This document shows, piece by piece, positions 9,168 through 17,161 of a DNA stretch of 38,511 nt. Source of the stretch: Methylobacteriaceae bacterium (GTDB taxonomy: Bacteria > Pseudomonadota > Alphaproteobacteria > Rhizobiales > Beijerinckiaceae); the NCBI GenBank assembly GCA_947444195.1, contig CANEZL010000044.1, positions 1 to 38,511 on the forward strand. The letters are read 5' to 3'. Made by a program: the position numbers and the translations under genes. Under the pieces are notes generated by a model. It saw nothing but the letters and a program-made list of their open reading frames with translations, was not told where the DNA came from and did not search any database. The stretch's first letter is position 1; the number at the start of each line of letters is the position of its first letter.

Positions 9168-9302
9168 GTGGCAACGATCCTGCGATCTCGAAGAATCGCC
9201 TCTCACCCGACCGGCCATGCGGTGGGCCACCATCGGCTGCCTGTTCGCCGCGCTCACCCAGCCCGTGCGGCGCACGCACTGCTAACGCCGCATTCTGTGT
9301 TT
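9168..9302 (+). pseudogene. 5' fragment of ParB/Srx-fold (SbnI/SerK-like) gene, interrupted by IS
   Basis: A frame open from ATG 9168 ends at the IS left end in ALLTPHSVF. Joined to the frame beyond the IS (DTRVGEVSALI) it gives LLTPHSVFDTRVGEV, matching the family pattern L-x-P-H-E-x-(V/F)-D-x-x-R-V. Only about the last 12 codons have recognisable family sequence; the part from 9168 to roughly 9265 is His/Arg/Ala-rich and the true start is uncertain. Confidence 0.5.
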
Positions 9303-11033
9303 CGGCGCGCAACTTTGCCCCCTGATGCGGGGGATCGGCGTCCAGTTCCGGCTCTGACTCGATTTCGGTGCAGGCGGGTTGATGGATCTCGGCTTCGGCC
9401 ATCGGAGATCCTGCCATGCCCCGCAGCCTGCATTCGGGTTCCGTCATTCCACGCGGCCTCGTCGTCGATCACGTCGAGGCCGGTGCCAGCCTGACCATCA
9501 CCGCCCGGCCAGTCGCCGCGTCGGCTCGGTGGCCCGAGTTGCGATCAGCCTTCGTCTCGGGTCCACAGCCGCTACACGCGGACACTGTCGGACCTGCCGG
9601 TTGCCGGTTGCCGGTAGGCGTGTCGTCATCGCAGTCCGCGTCCGCCGATTCCGCTGCGTCGGCACGGATTGCCGGACCAGGATCTTCGCCGAGCGGCTCG
9701 GTTCGGATCTCGCTGTCGCTTATGCGCGGCGCACTGCCCGGCTCGACAGCATCGTGCATCATCTCGGCCTTGCCCGCGGCGGCCGATCGGCCGCCAGCTT
9801 CGCCCGACGGCTCGTGGTCCCGGCCAGCCGGGATACCATGCTGCGGACCGTGCGGCGCCGTGCCTTGCGTCCGGTGGAGCCTCCGAGCGTGATCGGCATC
9901 GACGACTGGGCCCTCCGTCGGGGGCAGCGCTACGGGACGTTGGTCTGCGACTTGGAGCGTCGTCGCGTCGTGGCCCTGTTGCCGGATCGCGAGAGCGGCA
10001 CCGTCGTGGCGTGGCTCGTCGCTCGTAGCGAGATCGCCATCGTCGCCCGTGATCGTGGCCCGTGATCGTGGTGGCTGTTACGGTGAAGCGAGCGCGCGGG
10101 CGCTGCCTCATGCGGTTCAGGTCGCCGACCGATGGCATCTGATGGAGAACGCTAGCGCGGCCTTCCTCGACGCGGTGCGCAAGTCGATGGCCGCCATCCG
10201 CACCGCGGTGGGAGCCACGACAGTTGAGTCCGAACGTCTGACTTCCGCCGAGCGTCTGCAATACGAGGGCCATCTCCGAAGAGATGCGACGGGCGAGGCG
10301 ATCCTGATCCTGTCGCGATAGGGCATGCCGATCAAGGCGATTGCCCGGACGACCGGGCACAGCCGCAAGCTCGTGCGCAACGTGTTGCGGGGTCTGACCG
10401 GCGACGTTTTCCGCGCCCGCCAGACCAGCTTGGATGCCCATCTGCCCCGGCTCGGTGCCGAGTGGGCGGCCGGCTGTCGCAACGGGGCAGAATTCTGGCG
10501 TCGGCTTCGCGCGAACGGGTTCACCGGCAGCCTGCGTGTGGTCGGGGAATGGGCGACGCGCCGTCGGCGCAGCGAGCGTACGCCGGAAGGATCACCGGGC
10601 AAGGTGCCGTCAGCGCGTATCCTCTCCCGGCTGATGACGACGGGGCGGGACAGCCTGACGAACGCAGACGCCGTCCTCGTGGCAACGATCGAGGCGGAGG
10701 TGCCGATGCTCGCCGCCGCCCGTGCCCTTCTGTTCCGCTTCCACGCCATGATCCGCGAACGGCGGCGATCGGATCTCGGCACTTGGATCGAGGCTGCAGC
10801 AAGCAGCCTTCTGGCATCCTTCGCCGGTGGTCTCCTGAAGGACAAGATGGCTGTCGCTGCAGCTCTCACGCAACCATGGTCGAACGGCCAGACCGAAGGG
10901 CAGAACACCCGCCTGAAGCTCGTGAAGCGGCAGATGTTCGATCGCGCCAAGCTCGATCTGCTCGAGCTCGGCTGATTGGCGTGCCCTGAGTTGTCCTGCA
11001 TCGAGCGTGCGTCAGACCCAAAGTTCGACGCCG
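9303..11033 (+). mobile_element. Degenerate ISL3-family insertion sequence
   Basis: 1731 bp. The ends are imperfect inverted repeats: cggcg, 3 bases, aactttg, then ctgatgc at the left (9303-9328), matched on the other strand at the right end (about 11009-11033) by cggcg, 3 bases, aactttg and ctgacgc. The interior carries one ISL3 transposase pseudogene. TTT is present on both outer sides (9300-9302 and 11034-11036); the usual 8-bp ISL3 target duplication is not visible. Removing the IS plus one TTT, 1734 bp in all, restores a continuous reading frame across the site, which supports these boundaries. The IS is not autonomous. Confidence 0.75.
9416..10975 (+). pseudogene. ISL3 family transposase, inactivated by three insertions and an amber codon
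   Basis: The ancestral product can be rebuilt across three frames. It has an N-terminal zf-ISL3 zinc ribbon (RCPSCDQPSSRVHSRYTRT after correction, then FRCVGTDCRTRIF), an HTH, and a DDE core: IGIDDWALRRGQRYGT (first D), VARDRGGCYG...VADRWHL (second D region) and PWSNGQTEGQNTRLKLVKRQM (E). Lesions are an extra G at 9531-9532, a 7-bp tandem duplication of ttgccgg at 9601-9614, a 13-bp tandem duplication of cccgtgatcgtgg at 10046-10071, and TAG at 10319-10321 where CAG is expected before GMPIKAIARTTGHSRK. The insertions sum to 21 bp, so first and last segments are in the same frame. Not functional as read. Confidence 0.85.
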
Positions 11034-11361
11034 TTTGACACCCGGGTCGGCGAGGTGAGCGCGCTCATCCTGGATCGACAGGCCTGGACGCAGCCGATCC
11101 GCGTGGAACGCACCACCCTCGCCGTCTTGGACGGCCACCATCGCCTGACCGCCGCCATCCGGCTCGGCCTCGCCCGCGTATCGGTCCGTCTGTACGATTA
11201 CGCGACCGTGCAACTCATATCCTGGCGCGTCGAGATCACGCCGACGCGCGAGGAGGTCCTGCGCCGCGCGGTCATGAGGCGCCTCTATCCGCCTAAAAAC
11301 CACGCGGCAGGGTTTCGGATCGCTCGAACAGGCGGACATGGGCCTACGGCAACTCGTCTAA
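11034..11361 (+). pseudogene. 3' fragment of ParB/Srx-fold (SbnI/SerK-like) gene
   Basis: Beyond the IS the frame reads DTRVGEVSALILDRQAW, then PIRVERTTLAVLDGHHRLTAAIRLGL, then RLYDYATVQLISW, then TREEVLRRAVMRRLYPPK. The (V/L)LDGHHR box and the closing LYPPKTTRH-type motif are those of stand-alone ParB/Srx-fold proteins such as the SbnI and SerK (ADP-dependent serine kinase) group. At 11295-11299 an AAAAA run puts the frame off. Dropping one A gives PKTTRQGF, then GSLEQADMGLRQLV and TAA at 11359-11361, a sensible family ending. The gene was thus hit by both an IS and a 1-bp slip. Whether the living ancestor had kinase activity is unknown. Confidence 0.75.
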
Positions 11362-11518
11362 AATCCGCCGACGGACCCGGTCTCCCATCGCTCGAGAGCC
11401 CCCTTCCGGGGCGTCGCGGAGAACGGAGGAGGCGCGGGGGAGCCCTGCAGCTTCTCCTCCGTCACCTGCGTCGAGCCTAGACCGCGAGGGACAGGTCCAT
11501 CGGACAGTCCGGAAGCGT

Positions 11519-11533
11519 CCTGCCGCGCGGCAG
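11519..11533. other. Perfect 14-bp palindrome
   Basis: ctgccgcgcggcag (11520-11533) reads identically on both strands. It lies in the gap between the pseudogene and the ABC operon and could be a dimeric regulator site, or chance in GC-rich DNA. No second copy was found nearby. Confidence 0.2.
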
Positions 11534-11572
11534 AATGCGGATGCCCTGACGGACGCTGGCCTGGGAGGTCGA

Positions 11573-11671
11573 TTACGAGCCGAGAAGATGGCTGGCGGTG
11601 CCGATGGCCGTCATGGCCAGTCCGCAGACGAAGGCGCCGATCATCAGGTAGGAGAATCCCTTCAGCATCAT
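11573..11671 (-). CDS. Hypothetical 32-residue membrane peptide
   Basis: Reading from ATG at 11671 the frame encodes MMLKGFSYLMIGAFVCGLAM and then TAIGTASHLLGS, ending in TAA. It is one hydrophobic helix with a short polar start. An aagga element lies about 10-13 bases upstream on the minus strand. The frame is open further upstream without a start codon. Small hydrophobic ORFs like this are common in these genomes but hard to prove; it could be chance. It is transcribed away from the ABC operon. Confidence 0.35.
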   Translation of the reverse strand: MMLKGFSYLMIGAFVCGLAMTAIGTASHLLGS

Positions 11672-11955
11672 GGTCAGGTCGTCCTTCCGCTCGATGATGG
11701 GGGGTGCGCGCCGGACCTTCAGCGTCCTTTCGGCGAGGGATGGAAGCCGAACGCCGGCTCCGATCCATGCTGCACCGCAATGCGCGACTTAGCAAGCGCA
11801 GCATGACGAAGGTCGAGCGAAGCCGGCTTTCCCCCACTTATGCCCGGTGACCCGATCCCCTCCGGGCCCGGCGGCCGCCGAGCCGAGGACGACGTCCGCG
11901 CCGATCCGGTCCGCGGCTGGCCCGCCTCTTGCTGGGCGCCTCGGGGGAGAGACGC

Positions 11956-12948
11956 ATGGATGTCGAGCTGATCCGCCTGACCAAGCGCTACGGCAACACG
12001 GTTGCCGTGGACGGGATCGACCTGAAGATCCGCTCGGGCGCCTATTGCTGCCTGCTCGGCCCCTCGGGCTGCGGCAAGACCACGACCCTGCGGATGATCG
12101 GCGGGCACGAGACCGTGTCGTCCGGCGACGTGGTCATCGGGCCCCGCGCGGTGGGCGACGCGGCGCCGGCCGAGCGCGGCACCGCGATGATGTTCCAGAG
12201 CTACGCGCTCTTCCCCCACCTCGATTGCCGCGACAACGTCGCCTTCAGCCTGAAGATGCGCGGCGTCGGCAAGGTCGAGCGCCGCGCCCGGGCGATGGCG
12301 ATGCTCGACCTCGTGCAGATGGCCCACCTCGCCGAGCGCATGCCGGCCCAGCTCTCCGGCGGCCAGCAGCAGCGCGTGGCGCTGGCCCGCGCCCTCGTCA
12401 CCGGACCCAAGGTCCTGCTCCTCGACGAGCCGCTCTCGGCCCTCGACCCGTTCCTGCGGGTGCGGATGCGGACCGAGCTGAAGCGGATCCAGGCCGAGCT
12501 CGGCCTCACCTTCATCCACGTCACCCACAGCCAGGAGGAGGCGATGGCCCTCTCCGACCTCGTGGTGGTGATGAACGGCGGCCGCATCGAGCAGGCCGCC
12601 GACCCGCGCACGGTGTTCGAGCGCCCGGCCAGCGCCTTCGTCGCCCGCTTCATCGGCGGCCACAACGTCGTCCGGCTGCCCGATGCCTCCGAGATCGCCG
12701 TGCGCGCCGACCGGATGCGCCTCGGCCCGGAGGCGGGCGCGCAAGCCGTGCCGGCCCGCGTCGTGTCCATCGAGTACCAGGGCACCAGCGTGCATGTGGG
12801 CTTCGAGGCGGACGGGCTCGGCGGCCCCGGGCCCGCCGCGCTGACCGCCATCGTCGACGACGGCGCCTACGCGGCCCGGCCGCTCGCCCTCGGCCAGACC
12901 GTGCCGCTCGGCTGGGACGAAGCCGCCGCCCATCGCCTCACCGCCTGA
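11956..12948 (+). CDS. ABC transporter ATP-binding protein, PotA-like
   Basis: 330 residues; ATG 11956 follows gggggagag. Nucleotide-binding domain: Walker A GPSGCGKTT (about 35-43), Q-loop FQSYALFPHL, signature LSGGQQQR (about 133-140), Walker B VLLLDEPLSALD and switch His in FIHVTHSQEEA. The C-terminal region from about 240 (NVVRLPD...RADRMRLGP...VVSIEYQGTSVHV) is a TOBE domain as in PotA/FbpC/CysA-type importers. It energises uptake through the two permeases encoded downstream. It is first of a four-gene operon; the next start lies 28 bp on. The family (polyamine/opine/Fe-type, TC 3.A.1.11) is sure; the solute is not. Confidence 0.92.
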   Translation: MDVELIRLTKRYGNTVAVDGIDLKIRSGAYCCLLGPSGCGKTTTLRMIGGHETVSSGDVVIGPRAVGDAAPAERGTAMMFQSYALFPHLDCRDNVAFSLKMRGVGKVERRARAMAMLDLVQMAHLAERMPAQLSGGQQQRVALARALVTGPKVLLLDEPLSALDPFLRVRMRTELKRIQAELGLTFIHVTHSQEEAMALSDLVVVMNGGRIEQAADPRTVFERPASAFVARFIGGHNVVRLPDASEIAVRADRMRLGPEAGAQAVPARVVSIEYQGTSVHVGFEADGLGGPGPAALTAIVDDGAYAARPLALGQTVPLGWDEAAAHRLTA

Positions 12949-12976
12949 TCCGTTTCCCTGCCGTCGAGGACCCCGC

Positions 12977-14251
12977 ATGACGACCACGATCAAGCTCAGC
13001 CGCCGCACCCTGCTCCGGGGGGCGGGCGCCGCCGGGCTGACCCTCGGCGCCGGGCCGATCACCGGCTTTCCCAGCGTGATCGCCGCCGAGCCCGTGACGC
13101 TGCGCTATCTCGGCACCGCGGTGAACCAGTCCGGCGACATCGCCCGCAAGGTGAAGGAGGATCTCGGCATCACCATCGAGTACATCCCCGTCGTCACCGA
13201 CGAGGTGACCAAGCGCGTGGTGACGCAGCCGAACTCCTTCGACCTCCTCGACACCGAGTATTTCAGCCTCCGGAAGCTCATCCCGTCCGGCAACATCCAG
13301 GGCATGGACGCCCGCCGGATCAAGCAGGCCGACAACATCACGCCGGTCTTCACCCGGGGCGAGGTCGCGGGCAAGACGATCGGCGACCAGGGCACGGCGC
13401 CGAAGAAGGTGTTCTACCTCGAGGGCCAGAACGCCAAGACCTTCGCCGGCCAGGCCACCGAGTGGATCACCCTGATCCCCACCACCTACAACGCCGACAC
13501 GCTCGGCATCCGCCCGGACCTGATCAAGCGCCCGATCACGAGTTGGCGGGAACTGCTCAACCCCGAGTTCAAGGGCAAGGCCTCGATCCTCAACATCCCC
13601 TCCATCGGCATCATGGACGCCGCCATGGTGATCGAGGCCACGGGCGACTACACCTATCCCGACAAGGGCAACATGACGAAGGCCGAGATCGACCGCACCA
13701 TCAAGCTGCTGATCGAGGCCAAGCGCGCCGGCCAGTTCCGGGCCTTCTGGCAGGACTTCAACGAGTCCGTGAACCTGATGGCGTCGGGCGAGACGGTGAT
13801 CCAGTCCATGTGGTCCCCGGCCGTCACCAAGGTGCGCTCGCAGGGCGTGGCCTGCACCTACCAGCCGCTCAAGGAGGGCTACCGCGCCTGGGCGTCGGGC
13901 TTCGGCCTGCCCAAGACCCTCACGGGCCGCAAGCTCGACGCGGCCTACGACTTCGTCAACTGGTTCCTCTCCGGCTGGGCCGGGGCCTATCTCAACCGGC
14001 AGGGCTACTACGCGGCGGTGCTGGAGACGGCCAAGGCGCAGATGGAGCCCTACGAGTGGGCCTACTGGATGGAGGGCAAGCCCGCCGAGAAGGACATCAA
14101 GGGCCCGGACGGGAGTGTGCTGGAGAAGGCCGGCGCCACCCGCGACGGCGGCTCCTTCGAGGCGCGCATGGGCGGCGTCGCCTGCTGGAACGCGGTGATG
14201 GACGAGAACACCTACATGGTCCGCAAGTGGAACGAGTTCATCGCCGCGTGA
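12977..14251 (+). CDS. ABC transporter substrate-binding protein, PotD-like, Tat signal
   Basis: 424 residues. The N-terminus carries a twin-arginine signal (KLSRRTLLRGAGAAGLTLGAG, cleavage near VIAAEP, about residue 37), so it is probably exported folded. The mature part is a family 1 extracellular solute-binding protein: VTLRYLGTAVNQSGDIARKVKEDLGI, then DLLDTEYFSL, IPTTYNADTLGIRPDL, SWRELLNPEFKGKASI, and WASGFGLPKT, with DAAYDFVNWFLSGWAGAYLNRQGYY towards the end. The SW(R)-x-L-x-(N/D)P-x-(F/Y)KGK box is typical of PotD-like proteins. It is the second gene of the operon, before two permeases. Many Trp/Tyr residues in the ligand half fit cation-pi binding of an amine, but the ligand is inferred only. 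Confidence 0.9.
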   Translation: MTTTIKLSRRTLLRGAGAAGLTLGAGPITGFPSVIAAEPVTLRYLGTAVNQSGDIARKVKEDLGITIEYIPVVTDEVTKRVVTQPNSFDLLDTEYFSLRKLIPSGNIQGMDARRIKQADNITPVFTRGEVAGKTIGDQGTAPKKVFYLEGQNAKTFAGQATEWITLIPTTYNADTLGIRPDLIKRPITSWRELLNPEFKGKASILNIPSIGIMDAAMVIEATGDYTYPDKGNMTKAEIDRTIKLLIEAKRAGQFRAFWQDFNESVNLMASGETVIQSMWSPAVTKVRSQGVACTYQPLKEGYRAWASGFGLPKTLTGRKLDAAYDFVNWFLSGWAGAYLNRQGYYAAVLETAKAQMEPYEWAYWMEGKPAEKDIKGPDGSVLEKAGATRDGGSFEARMGGVACWNAVMDENTYMVRKWNEFIAA

Positions 14252-14283
14252 GCGGGGACCGGCGCATCACGGGGGCCTGAGCC

Positions 14284-15231
14284 ATGACCGACGCCGTCCT
14301 GCCCGCCCTGGCGGAGGCGCCGGCCGTGCCGGCGGCCGCCGCGAGCCTCACCGCGAAGACCCGGCGCCGACGGGCCCTGGCCTACGTCCAGGCGGCGCCG
14401 ATGGCCTTCGTCTTCGGATTCTTCTTCCTCGTGCCGCTCCTCCTGACCCTGATGGTCAGCTTCTGGGCGTACAACGAGTACGAGATCATCCCCGCCTTCA
14501 CGCTGCAGAACTACGTCGACGTGTTCGAGGGCTGCCTCGACACGGGCAACGCCTGCACGACCCTGCGCACCTACCTCTCGACGCTGAAATTCTGCGCGCT
14601 CACCTGGGTCTTCACCCTGCTGATCGGCTTCACGGTGGCGTATTTCGTCGCCTTCCACGTCCGCTCGCGCAACGTTCAGATGGTGCTGTTCCTCGTCTGC
14701 ACGATCCCGTTCTGGACCTCGAACGTGATCCGCATGATCTCGTGGATCCCGCTCCTCGGCCGCAACGGCCTCGTCAACGACACGCTCATGGGAATGGGGC
14801 TGATCGCCCGGCCCATCGAGGGGCTGCTCTACTCAGACTTCTCGGTGGTGCTCGCCTTCGTGCACCTCAACACGGTCTTCATGATCGTGCCGATCTTCAA
14901 CAGCATGGCGCGCATCGACCGGGCGCTGATCGAGGCGGCCTACGATTCCGGCGCCACCGGCTGGCAGACCCTGTGGAACGTGGTGATCCCCCTCGCCAAG
15001 CCCGGCATCGCCATCGGGTCGATCTTCGTGGTCACCCTGGTGATGGGCGACTTCGTCACCGTCGGCGTCATGGGCGGCCAGCAGATCGCCTCGGTCGGCA
15101 AGATCATCCAGGTGCAGATGTCGGCGCTCCAGCTCCCGGCGGCGGCCGCCAACGCGGTGGTGCTGCTCGGCGCCGTGATGCTGATGATCGTCGCGATGAC
15201 GCGGCTGATCGACCTGCGCAAGGAGCTGTGA
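14284..15231 (+). CDS. ABC transporter permease, PotB-like
   Basis: 315 residues with six predicted membrane helices after a 30-residue cytoplasmic Ala-rich N-terminus. The first helix is MAFVFGFFFLVPLLLTLMVSF. A periplasmic loop contains two Cys (EGCLDTGNACTT) before the second helix. The EAA loop that contacts the ATPase is EAAYDSGATGWQTLWNVVIPLAKPG, close to the consensus EAA-x3-G-x9-I-x-LP. Final helices include GSIFVVTLVMGDFVTVGVMGG. ATG 14284 is 32 bp after the binding-protein stop, preceded by a gggggcctgag stretch. It pairs with the next gene to form the heterodimeric channel. Confidence 0.9.
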   Translation: MTDAVLPALAEAPAVPAAAASLTAKTRRRRALAYVQAAPMAFVFGFFFLVPLLLTLMVSFWAYNEYEIIPAFTLQNYVDVFEGCLDTGNACTTLRTYLSTLKFCALTWVFTLLIGFTVAYFVAFHVRSRNVQMVLFLVCTIPFWTSNVIRMISWIPLLGRNGLVNDTLMGMGLIARPIEGLLYSDFSVVLAFVHLNTVFMIVPIFNSMARIDRALIEAAYDSGATGWQTLWNVVIPLAKPGIAIGSIFVVTLVMGDFVTVGVMGGQQIASVGKIIQVQMSALQLPAAAANAVVLLGAVMLMIVAMTRLIDLRKEL

Positions 15232-15249
15232 CCGGATGAGTGACGCGCA

Positions 15250-16140
15250 ATGAGCGACCGGCCCCGCTCCCCCGCCTTCTACGCGCTCGCGGCCTTCTTC
15301 GCCCTCTTCGTCGCCTTCCTGTACGGGCCGACGCTGACCATCCTGGTCCTCAGCTTCCAGGGGCCGCAGGGCGGCCTGACGTTTCCGATGAACGGGGTCT
15401 CGACGCACTGGTTCGGCAAGCTCTGGGCGGGCCTGGGCATCGTCGACATCTGGGGGGCGCTCTGGCGCTCGCTCCGCCTCGGCCTCGTGGTGATGGCGCT
15501 CACCGTGGGAATCGCGTTCTTCGCCGGGCTCGCCTTCCGCAAGCGCTTCGCGGGCGAGGGCGCGCTGTTCACGGTCGCGGTGGCGAGCCTGATCGTGCCC
15601 TCCATCGTGGTGTCGCTCGGCATCGGGCTGGAGTTCCGCCTCCTCGACGAGGCCGTGAAATGGGCGGCGGCCGAGACCGGCTGGGGCTGGCTGCAGGAGC
15701 ACGGCACCCTGATGGGGCTCTACACCTCGGCGCTCGGAGCCCATCTCACCTGGACGCTGCCCTTCGGCCTTCTCATCATGTTCGCGGTCTTCAACCGGTT
15801 CGATCCGGCCTACGAGGAGGCCGCGCGCGATCTCGGCGCCACCGGAGCTCAGGCCCTGCGCCACGTGGTGGTGCCGATCCTCGGCCCCTCGCTCGTCGGC
15901 GTCGCCCTGTTCGGCTTCACCCTGTCCTTCGACGAGCTTGCCCGCACGAGCCAGGCCATCGGCGGCCGCAACACCCTGCCCCTGGAACTCCAGGGCCTGA
16001 CCACCACGGTGACGACGCCGGAGATCTACGCGCTCGGCACGCTCACCACCGGCCTGTCGCTCGCGGTGATCGCCGCGGCGCTCGGGGCGAGCCTGTACCT
16101 GCAGCGCCGCCGGGCGCGGAAGGGGCTGCGGCTCGGGTGA
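15250..16140 (+). CDS. ABC transporter permease, PotC-like
   Basis: 296 residues, six predicted helices starting AFYALAAFFALFVAFLYGPTLTILVLSF. The EAA loop is EEAARDLGATGAQALRHVVVPILGPS. Near the end FGFTLSFDELARTSQAIGG resembles the PotC-type FxxSxDD/E segment in the last periplasmic region. It starts 18 bp after the PotB-like stop. The start ATG lies in a near-duplicate of atgagtgac (15237) and atgagcgac (15250); the first copy opens a frame of only five codons, so 15250 is used. Last gene of the operon, convergent with the methyltransferase gene. Confidence 0.9.
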   Translation: MSDRPRSPAFYALAAFFALFVAFLYGPTLTILVLSFQGPQGGLTFPMNGVSTHWFGKLWAGLGIVDIWGALWRSLRLGLVVMALTVGIAFFAGLAFRKRFAGEGALFTVAVASLIVPSIVVSLGIGLEFRLLDEAVKWAAAETGWGWLQEHGTLMGLYTSALGAHLTWTLPFGLLIMFAVFNRFDPAYEEAARDLGATGAQALRHVVVPILGPSLVGVALFGFTLSFDELARTSQAIGGRNTLPLELQGLTTTVTTPEIYALGTLTTGLSLAVIAAALGASLYLQRRRARKGLRLG

Positions 16141-16141
16141 G

Positions 16142-16160
16142 GCCCGCCGGCCGCGCGGGC
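16142..16160. terminator. Weak hairpin after the ABC operon
   Basis: gcccgc (16142-16147) can pair with gcgggc (16155-16160), loop 7 bases, directly after the permease stop. The surrounding 150 bp is extremely GC-rich with other possible foldings, so support is weak. No T-run. Confidence 0.25.
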
Positions 16161-16296
16161 AGATGCGGCTCACCGCGCGGGCAGCGCGCGGAGCGTTTGT
16201 GCAACCGGCCGCGCGGCGCGACTCGGCCGGCCGGGCCGGACGACCGGCCTCGCCGGGAACAGGCGGTCGGATGAAGGGGCCGGCAGCGGCGCCCGC

Positions 16297-16977
16297 TCAG
16301 GGCCGGCGGTAGACCCAGACGCGGGCCGGCGGCAGGTTGAGCCAGACGCGGTTCGAGCGGTCGGCGGTGTAGCTGCCGGCCTCGCAGCGGGCCGGAATCG
16401 GCGGCACCACGGCGTAGGTGAACTGCACGAAGGGCGCGCCCGGGTGCATCAGGTCGTGGGTCGCGTTGAGCAGGTCGAGGCGCTGCTCCAGGGGCTTGGT
16501 GAAGAGCGGCAGGCTGGAGATCGTGGCCGCGGCCGGCGCCTCCAGGAGCGGTCCGAGGGTCCGGCGGATGTCGTAGGCGTCCCCGCGCACCACCCGGACC
16601 CCGGGGAAGCGCTTGGCCAGGAGCCGGCAGAAATCGGGATTGAACTCCACGAGGATCAGGCGCTCGACGGGCAGGCCGCGCCGGATCAGGGCCTCCGTCA
16701 CCGGGCCGGTGCCGGGGCCGAGCTCGATCACCGGGCCGTCGAGGCGGGGATCCACGTAGGAGGCCATGGTCCGCGCCAGCATCTTGCCGGAGGGCGTGAC
16801 CGCCCCCGTGACCAGCGGACGCTCGAACCACGAGCGCAGGAAGCGGGCCTCGTCCTCCAGCGGCTCGCGCCGCTCCCCCAGTTGTACGGCCCGAGCTTTG
16901 GCGCTGGAACGACGTAAGGGGGGCAAGTCCGGGCTTCCTTGATTCTTGCTGATGTTCAACGGGATGAAGGTCGTCAT
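16297..16977 (-). CDS. pmtA: Phospholipid N-methyltransferase (PmtA-like)
   Basis: 226 residues, typical for the rhizobial-type PmtA that methylates phosphatidylethanolamine stepwise toward phosphatidylcholine. Class I SAM-binding motifs: VIELGPGTGPVTEALIRRG (motif I), then LILVEFNPDFCRLLAKRFP (acidic residue after beta2), RVVRGDAYDI, and SSLPLFTKP in the motif IV position. Upstream is the family segment FLRSWFERPLVTGAVTPSGKMLARTMASYVD. It ends with RVWLNLPPARVWVY. The 184 bp between its start and the dnaJ stop argues for a separate transcript. A related rRNA adenine methyltransferase assignment is less likely because the TP(S)GK box is PmtA-specific. Confidence 0.85.
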   Translation of the reverse strand: MTTFIPLNISKNQGSPDLPPLRRSSAKARAVQLGERREPLEDEARFLRSWFERPLVTGAVTPSGKMLARTMASYVDPRLDGPVIELGPGTGPVTEALIRRGLPVERLILVEFNPDFCRLLAKRFPGVRVVRGDAYDIRRTLGPLLEAPAAATISSLPLFTKPLEQRLDLLNATHDLMHPGAPFVQFTYAVVPPIPARCEAGSYTADRSNRVWLNLPPARVWVYRRP

Positions 16978-17161
16978 ACCGCCAAGGACGAGGCCCCGCT
17001 AGAGCCGTTCCCCGAGGCGTTTCCCGATCACCAAACCGGCATCCGCTTCGGCCGGGAACACGCGAGACGCGCTCCCGCACGGCCCCGGCCAAAAGCGACA
17101 ACCGGCGGGGGCGCGTCCGGATCCCGTCCGCCCCGCCCGAAACCGCGGGGGGCGGGACGAT

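Noticed and set aside
9301..11031. ttcggcgc (9301) and ttcgacgc (11024) as an 8-bp target duplication of the IS
   Set aside because: It needs IS ends inside the better inverted-repeat match, contains a mismatch, and does not restore the host reading frame.
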